Virus record (IMG/VR): IMGVR_UViG_3300044616_000590
Location: 1 to 44,743 of that record
Source of the DNA: a virus
Reading direction: 5' to 3' (one strand)
DNA: 44,743 bases
The notes below the pieces were generated by a model. The model was not told where the DNA came from. It did not search any database and worked only from the letters and a program-made list of their open reading frames with translations. Both the position numbers and the translations under genes were made by a program. Positions 18,163 through 26,406 of this stretch are shown here, piece after piece (within the stretch, counting starts at the first letter, position 1; every line of letters starts with the position of its first letter).

Positions 18163-18726
18163 ATGATTACTTTTATGAATAATAACAAGAATATCATTGG
18201 CACACTCAGCATATTGGCTATGTTTTCCGTTTGGTCAAACGTGGCTAATGCTTCTGAAAACCGATTAGACGATAGTAAACCTATCGTGCTTGAAGAAATA
18301 GTAGAGGCCACGCAAGTGGCCAAAAGTGTTTCTGAGGCTAAAGAAGATCAGTTAGAAAAATACAAAAATGCTGTAAATCTATCTGACAAAGACCTTAAAA
18401 ATCTACTACGTTTAGTAGGGTTTGAAGGTCAAAAACTAAAGGAGGCTTGGGCTATTGCTAAAAAAGAATCTGGCGGTAGACCAATGGCGCTAAACCTTAG
18501 TAAAAGAACTGGAGATAGTTCTTATGGCTTATTTCAAATAAATATGATTGGCGACCTTGGTCCTGAGCGTAGAGATAAGTTTAAGTTAGAATCAAACTAT
18601 GAGTTATTTAATCCAGTATTGAATGCTCAAGTTGCGTTTCATATGTCTAACGGTGGTGAAAATTGGATTGCCTGGAAAGGTATCACCCCAAGAACACAAG
18701 AGTGGTTAAATAAATTTCCACATTAA
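18163..18726 (+). CDS. Secreted lysozyme/transglycosylase-like endolysin
   Basis: 187 residues; ATG at 18163 follows AAGGAGG. Residues 1-30 are a signal peptide (hydrophobic IIGTLSILAMFSVW, cleavage likely after SNVANA). Residues 78-187 look like an SLT/lysozyme fold: KEAWAIAKKESGG with catalytic-type Glu102, then SSYGLFQINMIGD and the final AQVAFHMSNGGENWIAWKG. It probably degrades host peptidoglycan at lysis. It is the only rightward gene in the tail block and ends 9 nt from the convergent PASTA gene. Confidence 0.8.
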   Translation: MITFMNNNKNIIGTLSILAMFSVWSNVANASENRLDDSKPIVLEEIVEATQVAKSVSEAKEDQLEKYKNAVNLSDKDLKNLLRLVGFEGQKLKEAWAIAKKESGGRPMALNLSKRTGDSSYGLFQINMIGDLGPERRDKFKLESNYELFNPVLNAQVAFHMSNGGENWIAWKGITPRTQEWLNKFPH

Positions 18727-18735
18727 TTAAATGTT

Positions 18736-19455
18736 TTATCCCCAAGGGGCAAAGTTAAATGTTGCCTCTGGGGTAAAACTAAATACGCTAAACGATGATT
18801 CTGGGGTAAAACTAAATACGCTAAACGATGATTCTGGTGTAAATGAGAATACAGAAAACGCTGGCATGAAGTTAAACGATGGTTCTGGCGTAAATGAAAA
18901 TACTCCAAACGGAGAGAATCCGAATACGCCAAACGGTGGCATAAAGTTAAACGATGGCTCTGGCGTAAATGAAAATACCCCAAATGGAGAAAAGCCAAAC
19001 ACGCCGAACGGTGGCATGAAGTTAAACGATGGTTCTGGAACAAATGAAAACACGCCAAATGGAGAAAAGCCGAATACACCAAATGGTGGCATGAAGTTAA
19101 ACGATGGTTCTGGAACAAACGAAAATACTCCGAATGGGGAAAAACCAAAAACGCCAAATGGGGAAAAACCAAAAACGCCAAATGGAGAAAAACCAAAAAC
19201 ACCAAATGGTGTAAATGCAAATGAATGAATCTTATAATTAACAGTGCTTTCATAATCTAGCAATGTATTTGCAGGAACATCTTGTGATTTTACTAAACCA
19301 GTAAGTGCTTCGTTGTCTTGAACTTCTTCTGTTTCGGTACCATATTTAAACCCTGCATTTTGAAGAGATGTTCTTGCTTGAAGTTTTGTTAAGCCAATTA
19401 AATTAGGAACCGCATTCATTCCTTTTGCAAAAAATGCCCATAATGAATTTAACAT
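18736..19455 (-). CDS. PASTA-domain virion protein with Phe-rich FxFxP repeats
   Basis: 239 residues. Residues 15-77 (VPNLIGLTKLQARTSLQNAGF ... GLVKSQDVPANTLL) are a PASTA domain, known to bind peptidoglycan or its stem peptides. Residues 79-239 are FxFxP units, first PFGVFGFS octapeptides, then a 25-residue super-unit (FGVFGFSPFGVFSFVPEPSFNFMPP type, four copies), ending FNFAPWG exactly like the FN3 protein. It lies just after a fibre gene and convergent with the lysozyme. Likely a cell-wall-binding tail tip component; position is inferred. Confidence 0.8.
   Translation of the reverse strand: MLNSLWAFFAKGMNAVPNLIGLTKLQARTSLQNAGFKYGTETEEVQDNEALTGLVKSQDVPANTLLDYESTVNYKIHSFAFTPFGVFGFSPFGVFGFSPFGVFGFSPFGVFSFVPEPSFNFMPPFGVFGFSPFGVFSFVPEPSFNFMPPFGVFGFSPFGVFSFTPEPSFNFMPPFGVFGFSPFGVFSFTPEPSFNFMPAFSVFSFTPESSFSVFSFTPESSFSVFSFTPEATFNFAPWG
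18739..19221 (-). repeat. 24-bp and 75-bp coding repeats (FxFxP)
   Basis: The 3' two-thirds of the PASTA gene is tandem repeat: four to five 24-bp units, then four 75-bp super-units, then shorter ESSFSVFSFTP units. The unit matches the repeat in the FN3 gene 8 kb away. Confidence 0.85.
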
Positions 19456-19462
19456 TTTATGC

Positions 19463-20095
19463 CTACACCGTCAAATCGCCGATTAACACCCAGGTGTCTG
19501 TTGCATATTTTATTAAAGTAGCGCCAGCATACCTTGCAGCAATCTTCTTATTAGAATTTTTGCTGTTAATTATAACATCCACTGTAGCACCAGAGAAAGT
19601 TACATTCCCAGATCCTACCCTAATAACATCTATTCTTTGTCCTATTTCAAAAGGAACTGATGAGTTTAACGGTACAGTTACTGTTGTATCAGAACCAGAA
19701 TTAATAGTTACTGTTTTACCAGCATCTCCCAAAACAAGGGTGTAGTTAGATGTTTTTTCATTAAATATAACACTATCAAGTAATCCTACCCACTTAGTTC
19801 CATTATAATATTGAAGTTGACTTATATCTGTACCGCCATTAGTCTGCTCTACAAAACATACAGTTCCTTCTGTTGGAGAAGTTATTGCTGCATCTCTAGC
19901 AGTAGGGTTTTGAAATATATTTACTCCACCTTTTGCCTTTATAACATCATTTGCTGTTACTGTAGATCCAAAAATATGAGCCTGTGTCCATGTGTATGGA
20001 ACATTAGTATTTGCTACACCAGCAATCGCATACCATTTATTATCTCCAGCGTCATACATGTATGCTACTTTGCTTTGAGGTGCAATTTGAGCCAT
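19463..20095 (-). CDS. Tail fibre
   Basis: 210 residues. TARDAAITSPTEGTVCFVEQTNGG and LQYYNGTKWVGLLDS are usual in short phage fibres. Residues 112-210 (NEKTSNYTLVLGDAGKTVTINSG ... YATDTWVLIGDLTV) are the same C-terminal domain as in the coiled-coil fibre at 12062-13936. It starts 1 nt after the upstream fibre's stop. Confidence 0.8.
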   Translation of the reverse strand: MAQIAPQSKVAYMYDAGDNKWYAIAGVANTNVPYTWTQAHIFGSTVTANDVIKAKGGVNIFQNPTARDAAITSPTEGTVCFVEQTNGGTDISQLQYYNGTKWVGLLDSVIFNEKTSNYTLVLGDAGKTVTINSGSDTTVTVPLNSSVPFEIGQRIDVIRVGSGNVTFSGATVDVIINSKNSNKKIAARYAGATLIKYATDTWVLIGDLTV

Positions 20096-20096
20096 A

Positions 20097-21134
20097 TTAG
20101 ATCTCCTCCACTATGAAAGTATCAGAAGTTTCACCGATTCTTTGTGTTATTACATTTGCAACATAACCATTTGGAGTAATATTAATTAATCTATATGTTA
20201 TAACATCTCCAGTTGTTGCTCCATGTGTGTCTAGCCATTCAAAATGAGAACTTGTAAATTCTTTTGATACCAAGCCTACATTTATTGTTGAGTACGCACC
20301 AGCATTAATTTTTCTTTGCAAACCTAAAAATACCTCTTTGTTCGTATCTGTTGTTGGTCTACATACCCCTGTAAATGTTATCTTTGTTTTTGTAGAAGAT
20401 GCACTTTTTGTTATTGATAACTCTAAGTCATCACCAGATATTGTTTTTAAAACTTCGTCTTCGGCAACTCCATTAATATGTATTCCAATTAAACTTGTTT
20501 CTGCATAATCTCCAAAATAAATTGAGGATATATTTTTATTATTTTCATAATCTAGGTCTGTCCAAGAAACTCCAAGGGGTGCACTGGAGTCTGCCGTTAA
20601 AACTTTTCCATTGCTTCCAACTGTAAGTATTTCTGTAACTCCGCTTGAAGCACCTACAATTAAATCACCTTTTGCTTCTGTGTATGTTCCGACTTTTACA
20701 AAACTAGAAGTGTCATAAACATATATATCTTTATTTTCAGAATCTTTATCTATCCAAACAATTCCATTTGCTAAGTTTGTTGTTGGCGCTTCATTCTGAT
20801 AAAGTGCAATTCCATATGTTGATTGTACAGTTGATCCACTTGAATCTGATGCCATGGCAATGTATCCATCTGTTGGCTGTGCTATTGCCTGTATTTGTGC
20901 AAGTGTTAAATAGTCAGACCCAATGCCCAACTCTTCCTGATCATCAACCCTGTTTTTTAGTTGTTGCAGATAGTATGCTATTGAAGGGTTTAAAAGTTGT
21001 TGAGGGTCTTCATTGGTAACATCATAGTTATAATTTCCATACAGGAATAACTTAAGCGCTGCTTGTATATCAGCCTTATCTTCATATCCTGGTTGCTTTG
21101 TATTCCACAAGCCACCAATGTCTTCTGCTGCCAC
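20097..21134 (-). CDS. Tail fibre/baseplate protein
   Basis: 345 residues. The helical first 80 residues (IQAALKLFLYGNYNYD, SIAYYLQQLKNRVDD) probably anchor it. NGIVWIDKDSENKDIYVYDTSSF and GDLIVGASSGVTEILTVGSNGKVLTADSSAPLGVSW are common fibre modules. The last 120 residues are a beta-rich domain (KITFTGVCRPTTDTNKEVFLGL). Likely a structural tail protein. Confidence 0.75.
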   Translation of the reverse strand: MAAEDIGGLWNTKQPGYEDKADIQAALKLFLYGNYNYDVTNEDPQQLLNPSIAYYLQQLKNRVDDQEELGIGSDYLTLAQIQAIAQPTDGYIAMASDSSGSTVQSTYGIALYQNEAPTTNLANGIVWIDKDSENKDIYVYDTSSFVKVGTYTEAKGDLIVGASSGVTEILTVGSNGKVLTADSSAPLGVSWTDLDYENNKNISSIYFGDYAETSLIGIHINGVAEDEVLKTISGDDLELSITKSASSTKTKITFTGVCRPTTDTNKEVFLGLQRKINAGAYSTINVGLVSKEFTSSHFEWLDTHGATTGDVITYRLINITPNGYVANVITQRIGETSDTFIVEEI

Positions 21135-21151
21135 TTAGATCACCCCCTTGA

Positions 21152-21715
21152 TTATACCACCGAAATATGCAGGTGGGCTGTTCTTGATTCAGATATATCT
21201 ACCCAAGAACTTCCATCAAACTCCTTTGCATAAAATGTAATCTTTAAAACATCTACAGACCCATCATTAATAATTTCTGTTTTTATTGAATTTGCAATAG
21301 GTCTTCCAGCAGATGTGGCTAATGTTGCCTGAACACTAAAGTTATCTACCCCAACATTACCAACATAGGAAGGGTCTTTGATAAAACTTATTGGAATGGT
21401 GCAATAATTTTGAGTTGGAAAACTAATTTCTTTTAACGTATCATAAGTATTTGGTATTAGTTTATTTAAAGGCTCCCACTGTGGAGTAGAACTTCCAAGA
21501 CCATACGTGTACTGATACAGCATAAGATATTCTTCTGTATCGCTCTTTTGTAAATTTATGTATAAATCAAAAACATTTGGGTCTTGCCCTATATCTGTTA
21601 CATCTGGTCTTCCATTACCTACAAAAATTAAACTTCCACGATCACCTTTATCGCCAAAATCAACTTCTACTTTTACAGTGTCTGGTCCGCCTAAAACTAA
21701 TACATCGTCTGACAT
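21152..21715 (-). CDS. Tail structural protein
   Basis: 187 residues. Residues 15-80 (VEVDFGDKGDRGSLIFVGNGRPD) hold a short glycine-rich turn like a minimal collagen motif, then a beta domain closing with SRTAHLHISVV. Its stop/start overlaps by 1 nt with the gene upstream. Function inferred from the operon. Confidence 0.65.
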   Translation of the reverse strand: MSDDVLVLGGPDTVKVEVDFGDKGDRGSLIFVGNGRPDVTDIGQDPNVFDLYINLQKSDTEEYLMLYQYTYGLGSSTPQWEPLNKLIPNTYDTLKEISFPTQNYCTIPISFIKDPSYVGNVGVDNFSVQATLATSAGRPIANSIKTEIINDGSVDVLKITFYAKEFDGSSWVDISESRTAHLHISVV

Positions 21716-22113
21716 TATTTATCTGCTACCTGTTCTGTAATACTTATAGTTCCAGTTAATAAAGTTAATACTTGTGGATAATCTACTCCTGGCTTTCTAA
21801 CCTGTACATCGTATACATAATCCTTAGAAGCGTCCATTAGTAAACCATCTTCTGGTCTAATAGTACAAAGAACATAGTCTCCCTCGTCAGAAATTTTTGC
21901 TAAACACTTATGCCATCCTGGGGCTGTGCTTCCACCTCTTGTTTGTGCAAATGCAAAAATAACTCCTTCTACTTCGCCAGTAGTCAAAGGATCATCTGGG
22001 ATGTTATATGCTGTTAATGGAAACGGCAATCCGTCTGGTTTCTTAGGGTATACACGAAATTCATAGGTGTCACCCTTATAATAATTTATGTTGTATGTTC
22101 CTGGAAATGCCAT
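21715..22113 (-). CDS. Small baseplate/fibre-base protein, paralogue 2 of 3
   Basis: 132 residues: YYKGDTYEFRVYPKKPDGLPFPL, central beta strands, and closing LLTGTISITEQVADK. The layout matches 17078-17482 and 23949-24335. It lies between two fibre genes, as expected if each copy seats a different fibre. Confidence 0.6.
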   Translation of the reverse strand: MAFPGTYNINYYKGDTYEFRVYPKKPDGLPFPLTAYNIPDDPLTTGEVEGVIFAFAQTRGGSTAPGWHKCLAKISDEGDYVLCTIRPEDGLLMDASKDYVYDVQVRKPGVDYPQVLTLLTGTISITEQVADK

Positions 22114-22129
22114 AGTTCCTCCTCGTAAA

Positions 22130-22849
22130 TTATATCACAGATACGTATATGGAATTCATAATTGCAGAAGCGTTATAGTCTGTTCTAATTTGCGGAATAG
22201 CACCAGAGTTCCACATAACGTTGTCCTCTATATAAAAGTTCTGAGTTACATACATATTATATACATATTGATATTTTAATGATGCTACAAACTGGGATAT
22301 TTCCGTATTTGATTTAGGGAAAAATGTTCTTATCCAAACCTCTGTGTTGTTAGATTCTGTTGTAAGTTCAAAATTATATGTTACAAATACCTGAGACCCT
22401 ATCTTTAATCCATGAAAATTAAGCATTCTTTGATGCTCATTCCAAAGGCTTGTGCATCCCTCTGGCAGATATTTTTCATTTGTATTACTTCCTTTTGAAT
22501 CTACCCATACATTTACCCACCCATCTTCTCCGTAATTAACTCCTAAGTCGATAGGCTTTCTATTTTGATTAAAGTATGCTGCCCAGCCAGCCTGCTGACC
22601 AGAGGAGGATAACGAACTTAGACCATCCTTACCAGGTAGTCCTCTTTCGCCTTTAGGACCCTGAATGCCGTCTTTTCCAGCAGGACCCGTATCTCCTTTA
22701 GGACCCATAGGCCCCTGTGGCCCCATAGGCCCAGGAACAGGTACATAATTAATTAATATATCAGTATTTGTTGTTTGAGTTTCTACAACTTGTGCAGCAT
22801 AACTAGATTTTTTGCTGCCAGGGAAATCCATAGACTTAGAAACAGGCAT
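22130..22849 (-). CDS. Collagen-like tail fibre 1
   Basis: 239 residues. Residues 40-76 are twelve uninterrupted G-x-y triplets (GPMGPQGPMGPKGDTGPAG and on), predicting a collagen triple helix. The remaining 160 residues are a trimeric beta head domain (WAAYFNQNRKPIDLGVNYGEDGWVNVW). Such stalks are common in phage fibres. Only one of the triplets has Pro in the Y position (GLP). It may be a substrate for the phage's prolyl-hydroxylase-like enzymes. Confidence 0.8.
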   Translation of the reverse strand: MPVSKSMDFPGSKKSSYAAQVVETQTTNTDILINYVPVPGPMGPQGPMGPKGDTGPAGKDGIQGPKGERGLPGKDGLSSLSSSGQQAGWAAYFNQNRKPIDLGVNYGEDGWVNVWVDSKGSNTNEKYLPEGCTSLWNEHQRMLNFHGLKIGSQVFVTYNFELTTESNNTEVWIRTFFPKSNTEISQFVASLKYQYVYNMYVTQNFYIEDNVMWNSGAIPQIRTDYNASAIMNSIYVSVI

Positions 22850-22866
22850 GGAGTTATTATCCCATA

Positions 22867-23577
22867 TTATTCACAAATATAAGAAAACGACATATGGAAT
22901 TTATCGTCTGTATCTATACCAACGGGTGTATTATGATTAAATGTTTGATCTGCAGCACTGCTTCCTATTGCCCACACTGTAAACGTTGAAGAGTTATCAG
23001 ACAAATGTCCTTTAAGACTATAGTGATCTGTTCCTTGGTTTGTAATTTTATGAACTGATCCACCATAAACATCTGTATGGTATTTAGAAGGGAAAGGAAG
23101 AGTAAGTGAATATTGTCCTGTTCCAAAATTAGTTACAGTAGTAAATAAAACATCAATTTGCACAGTAACTAGATTTCCAATCTTAATGTATGATCCAGTT
23201 GCTGGTGTGTTATTAAAAGTTAATCCTGTACCGCTCCAAACTGGATTGTAAGAATTAATTGTTGTTGTTCCAGTGTCTAAGTTTGCATCTTGACCGTCTG
23301 CACCGTCTTGACCTGGTTCTGCAATTGTTGTCCAATAAGAAGTTCCTGGTGGATATCCTGGATTTGGTTCTCCGACTCTGTAATAAGTTCCTCCAGCATA
23401 TGTAACTACATCGCCAATATTGTAATCTGCTCCGTTATTATATTCACCAACAAAATTCCATAATGCGTCTGCACCATTAGCGCCTGCAGGACCTGGTTCT
23501 CCTTGTGGTCCTGGATCTCCTTGTGGACCAGTTCCTCCAGAACCTCCACCAATACCAGGGTGTGTAAACCGTGCCAT
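22867..23577 (-). CDS. Collagen-like tail fibre 2 with carbohydrate-binding-like module
   Basis: 236 residues. Residues 17-37 are seven G-x-y triplets with Pro in Y position in GDP and GEP. Residues 40-84 (WNFVGEYNNGADYNIGDVVTYAGGTYYRV ... SYWTTI) look like a chitin/carbohydrate-binding type 5/12 module. A C-terminal beta domain follows. It probably binds host surface sugars. It overlaps the upstream stop by 1 nt. Confidence 0.8.
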   Translation of the reverse strand: MARFTHPGIGGGSGGTGPQGDPGPQGEPGPAGANGADALWNFVGEYNNGADYNIGDVVTYAGGTYYRVGEPNPGYPPGTSYWTTIAEPGQDGADGQDANLDTGTTTINSYNPVWSGTGLTFNNTPATGSYIKIGNLVTVQIDVLFTTVTNFGTGQYSLTLPFPSKYHTDVYGGSVHKITNQGTDHYSLKGHLSDNSSTFTVWAIGSSAADQTFNHNTPVGIDTDDKFHMSFSYICE

Positions 23578-23858
23578 TAGTTCTGACTCTCTAATCCAGT
23601 CTGCATTACTGCCAAGTTCATTGTTGTTGATCCAATTGCATATAATGCATCAGCGCTTGGAAGTTCAAAAGATATTGAGTGGTTTGGCATAATTCTAAAA
23701 CCATAATTAGTTGAAGAAACTGTATCATCTCCTCCAAGGTAAATGTACCCAGTGTCATTTACATTTTGAAGTGTTATGTCCATACCGCCATGTTTTCCAT
23801 TTGGCGTAAGTCTTACTGGTGTTGCGCTTGTTAGTTCTACGATGGAGTGTTGTGCCAT
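23577..23858 (-). CDS. Small structural protein, unknown
   Basis: 93 residues, all beta in character (ITLQNVNDTGYIYLGGDDTVSS, HSISFELPSADALYAIGS). Similar short beta proteins accompany phage fibres and act as caps or decoration, but no family is certain. It overlaps the downstream fibre start by 1 nt and follows a 29-residue gene. Confidence 0.65.
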   Translation of the reverse strand: MAQHSIVELTSATPVRLTPNGKHGGMDITLQNVNDTGYIYLGGDDTVSSTNYGFRIMPNHSISFELPSADALYAIGSTTMNLAVMQTGLESQN

Positions 23859-23859
23859 T

Positions 23860-23949
23860 TTATACCTTCCTTATCTTAAAAGTTTTTGAATTAATCTTAA
23901 TAACTGGTGGTAGTTCTGTTCTTGGAGATGTGATTTTAATAACTGCCAT
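23860..23949 (-). CDS. Very small conserved-looking protein
   Basis: 29 residues, Lys-rich: MAVIKITSPRTELPPVIKIN and end RKV. Its ATG overlaps the upstream stop as TAATG and its stop is 1 nt from the next ATG, so it fits the operon exactly. Function unknown. Confidence 0.55.
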   Translation of the reverse strand: MAVIKITSPRTELPPVIKINSKTFKIRKV

Positions 23950-24335
23950 TATAAACTCCCTGGAGTAATATCTCCCAAAACATAAATTGTTCCAATAACT
24001 GGAGTCCACACAGTGTCATTATCAATTATTACCTCAACATCAAATGGAAGTTCTGCAACTGTTGACTTATATCCGCTTCCCCAATTTTCTGTTGTTTCTG
24101 GATCTGCTTTTATGTCTACATAACCATCAGCGGCTTCACACTTTAAAGAATCTAATACATCTCCAAACTGATCGTAGGCCGTGCATCTATAGGTCCATCC
24201 GTCTGTGTTGTAATAGGTAACTTCGTCATCTTGATAAAACTCTACACGTAATGTTGCTGTGTCTCCACGTACAACTCTCCACTGTATGTTTGCTGGATCA
24301 GCACCAAAAATTTCGGGAGCACATGGATTTGTCAT
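23949..24335 (-). CDS. Small baseplate/fibre-base protein, paralogue 3 of 3
   Basis: 128 residues: IQWRVVRGDTATLRVEF near the start, strands in the middle, and VIGTIYVLGDITPGSL at the end, closest to 17078-17482. It is the first gene of the leftward fibre block. TATAAT lies 9 nt upstream of the ATG without a ribosome-binding site. Confidence 0.6.
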   Translation of the reverse strand: MTNPCAPEIFGADPANIQWRVVRGDTATLRVEFYQDDEVTYYNTDGWTYRCTAYDQFGDVLDSLKCEAADGYVDIKADPETTENWGSGYKSTVAELPFDVEVIIDNDTVWTPVIGTIYVLGDITPGSL

Positions 24336-24344
24336 AATAGAAAG

Positions 24345-24374
24345 ATTATACCATCAAATATGGACTTGCCCCAA
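24345..24374 (-). promoter_or_regulatory. Late promoter of the leftward tail block
   Basis: On the minus strand TTGGGG (24369-24374), 18 nt, TATAAT (24345-24350). Its -35 overlaps the left arm of a large palindrome. Confidence 0.6.
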
Positions 24375-24409
24375 GATCGGTGGGTATGAGAGACGGATCA
24401 AGGGGCAAG
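24365..24409. promoter_or_regulatory. Palindrome in divergent control region
   Basis: CTTGCCCC (24365-24372) and GGGGCAAG (24402-24409) are exact complements, and inside them GATC pairs with GATC after an AA/AA mismatch. It could be an operator or a bidirectional hairpin. Neither side has the T-tract of a standard terminator. Confidence 0.55.
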
Positions 24410-24625
24410 CATTAAAAGTATATCATAAAGGACAAAACGGACATTAGTTGTTTACGTCACAAATAGTTTATGGTATAGTACTTATAGGGTTTGTGGGGAC
24501 TTTGCACTAGAGATATTATCTTCACTTCCACCATTAGATGTAACTAAAAAATCTATGGGGGGAGGGGGGGACTTTCCCTAAAGATACTTACTATTATATA
24601 AAGAAAACAATGTTATAATCAATAT
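24410..24625. other. Non-coding divergent region with promoter and G-runs
   Basis: No gene seen. TTTACG (24451-24456), 17 nt, TATAGT (24474-24479) is a possible rightward promoter. Two runs of six and seven G separated by A lie at 24557-24570. A GGGGACTTT block occurs twice (near 24496 and 24567) with related flanks. A reverse copy of AATGTCCGTTTTGTCC is at 24430-24445. Confidence 0.5.
24614..24619 (+). promoter_or_regulatory. -10 box of leaderless oxygenase gene
   Basis: TGT-TATAAT ends exactly 6 nt before the ATG at 24626, so transcription should start at the A of ATG. Confidence 0.5.
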
Positions 24626-25252
24626 ATGATTAAAGTTTATAAAAATCTAATGTCCGAAGAAGACAGATTATCTGTTTTAGATGTTATGCAATATTTTGAA
24701 GAACCTCTATGGGGTCCTAGCATTTGTACAGATGAACCAGTAAGACAATTGAGGGACTGGCTGCCTATTTCAGTTCATAAAAAAATGTATTCTGTTCATA
24801 AAAAAGTTATACCATTAATAGAAAAAGATTTTAGATTAAGTGAAAGAAATGTAAAAATAACAAACCCAGAATATTCAGACCTTATGAATACTTCATTTTT
24901 AACTATGGATCGAAGAGATCCAGGAATGAGCCTAGGTCCTCATCCAGACATTCCTACAGGAACATATCAGCCTCATCCAGGAATATCTTTGGGTGGAGGA
25001 AGCCCTATCACAATATCAGGTATTTTCTACTGGAATGATGATATTGAAGGCGGAGAACTTAAGTTTCACGATGACGACGTTGCTATAGAAAGACCAGAGG
25101 AATGTGATATTAAATCTCCGTATATCTATAAGCCAGTTGCTGGAGATTTTGTTGCTTTTGAGTCTAAATATATACATGAAATTCTAGAGGTAAAATCTGG
25201 ACACAGATATTCGACTCAGTGGTTTTTTGCTAATGAAAATTGGAAAGGCTAG
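24626..25252 (+). CDS. 2OG-Fe(II) oxygenase, prolyl-hydroxylase-like
   Basis: 208 residues. His106-x-Asp108 (GPHPDIPTG), His184 (KYIHEILEV) and Arg194 (GHRYSTQWFF) form the Fe and 2-oxoglutarate site. ITISGIFYWNDDIEGGELKF and KPVAGDFVAFE are typical P4H strands. A Gly/Pro-rich insertion follows the first His. The gene is leaderless. Its 3' end overlaps the convergent holin candidate by 4 nt. The substrate is unknown. Confidence 0.85.
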   Translation: MIKVYKNLMSEEDRLSVLDVMQYFEEPLWGPSICTDEPVRQLRDWLPISVHKKMYSVHKKVIPLIEKDFRLSERNVKITNPEYSDLMNTSFLTMDRRDPGMSLGPHPDIPTGTYQPHPGISLGGGSPITISGIFYWNDDIEGGELKFHDDDVAIERPEECDIKSPYIYKPVAGDFVAFESKYIHEILEVKSGHRYSTQWFFANENWKG

Positions 25253-25473
25253 TCCTTGTTTTTAATAACAAGGTCATATATAACATTTACTTTTTCCTCA
25301 AGCCTATTGACCTGATCTTTTAAACTTGATCCACCATTTGGCTTAAATTGTGATTTAATTTCTTCAAAGTAATGTTTTGTTAACCACTTGATTCCATAGC
25401 CAACACCTGATAGAATAGTACATATGCCTATTATGATTTCAATTACTAACGCTGTACCCTGTGTAGCAAACAT
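25249..25473 (-). CDS. Small membrane protein, holin candidate
   Basis: 74 residues. One transmembrane helix at about residues 8-30 (ALVIEIIIGICTILSGVGYGI) is followed by a coiled-coil stretch (SSLKDQVNRLEEKVNVIYDLV). The KPNGGSSLKDQV phrase resembles DUF2746-type phage membrane proteins that are often proposed as holins. It would be the only holin-like gene in the window. TATAAT lies 10 nt before the ATG. Confidence 0.55.
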   Translation of the reverse strand: MFATQGTALVIEIIIGICTILSGVGYGIKWLTKHYFEEIKSQFKPNGGSSLKDQVNRLEEKVNVIYDLVIKNKD

Positions 25474-25506
25474 AACAGGATTAATTATAAGTGGAGTTTT
25501 TAAAAA

Positions 25507-26406
25507 ATGAGAACTACTGGAGACAAAATTAGGGGAATTTCTAATTTCTTTAAAGATGAAATTATAAACGCATCGGACATAGTAAATGCTGACCCAAACG
25601 TGGTAAAAAGTCCATTAATATCTAACTCTTCTTTAAGACAAGTATGTTATGACTGTACATGTCACGGTGGCCCAGATAACAAAAACATGGAACTTTATGA
25701 TTTGGACGACATTGTATATAATATAAATAGTTTAGGATACAGGTCAGAAGAGTTCTCCAAGGAAGATGCACCAAATAACTTTTTGTATATTGGATGTTCT
25801 GTAACTTTTGGAGTTGGCCTGCCAGACGATGTAATTTGGCCATACTTTTTAAATAAAAAGTTAAATGGAGAAAAAATATTTAACTTAGGAATTAACGGTA
25901 TATCTACTAATGTAATTACTTATAATATACATAAATATATAAAACAATTTGGTAAGCCCAAAGCAATTTTTGCCTTGTATCCAAACATTCATAGAACAGA
26001 GTCTTTTTTAGATGACAAGTTAAGTATAATACATTTTAAGGAACATGCAGAGTTAGAGTTTGGACCTAACTTAAAGAATAAAGTGGATATAGCAGCGTTT
26101 GCCTTTAGTCAAATAAACACAATAAAGATTTTGGCAGATTATTTAGAATCTATAGATATCCCATTTTTTTGGAGCAGTTGGTGGGGTGCGTTTGATAACT
26201 ATGTACAATATCAAGACAAAGATCTTTTTAAAAATTTTGTAAAGTTTGATCGTTCGATAGACTTAGATTTAGTCGAACAATATAAAAATCATCACTACTT
26301 TAATGTTGCAAGAGACAATCAGCACTTTGGTATATTAGGACATATATCTATAACAGAATCATTTTTCGATGCTTGGAAGGAATACAATGAAAAAAGAAAT
26401 TCTTAA
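25507..26406 (+). CDS. SGNH/GDSL-type hydrolase 1
   Basis: 299 residues. FLYIGCSVTFG carries the nucleophile Ser98 (block I). NLGINGIS (Gly128) and LYPNIHR (Asn160) fit blocks II and III. ARDNQHFG gives the Asp270-x-x-His273 pair of block V. SGNH enzymes remove acyl groups from sugars or lipids. A CYDCTCHGG segment near residue 47 is unusual. GGAG lies upstream of the ATG. Paralogues are at 42355-43242 and 43239-44111. Confidence 0.75.
   Translation: MRTTGDKIRGISNFFKDEIINASDIVNADPNVVKSPLISNSSLRQVCYDCTCHGGPDNKNMELYDLDDIVYNINSLGYRSEEFSKEDAPNNFLYIGCSVTFGVGLPDDVIWPYFLNKKLNGEKIFNLGINGISTNVITYNIHKYIKQFGKPKAIFALYPNIHRTESFLDDKLSIIHFKEHAELEFGPNLKNKVDIAAFAFSQINTIKILADYLESIDIPFFWSSWWGAFDNYVQYQDKDLFKNFVKFDRSIDLDLVEQYKNHHYFNVARDNQHFGILGHISITESFFDAWKEYNEKRNS

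Noticed and set aside
24365-24409. Possible tRNA-like fold with 8-bp stem
   Set aside because: Only 45 nt long, no T-loop or anticodon arm.
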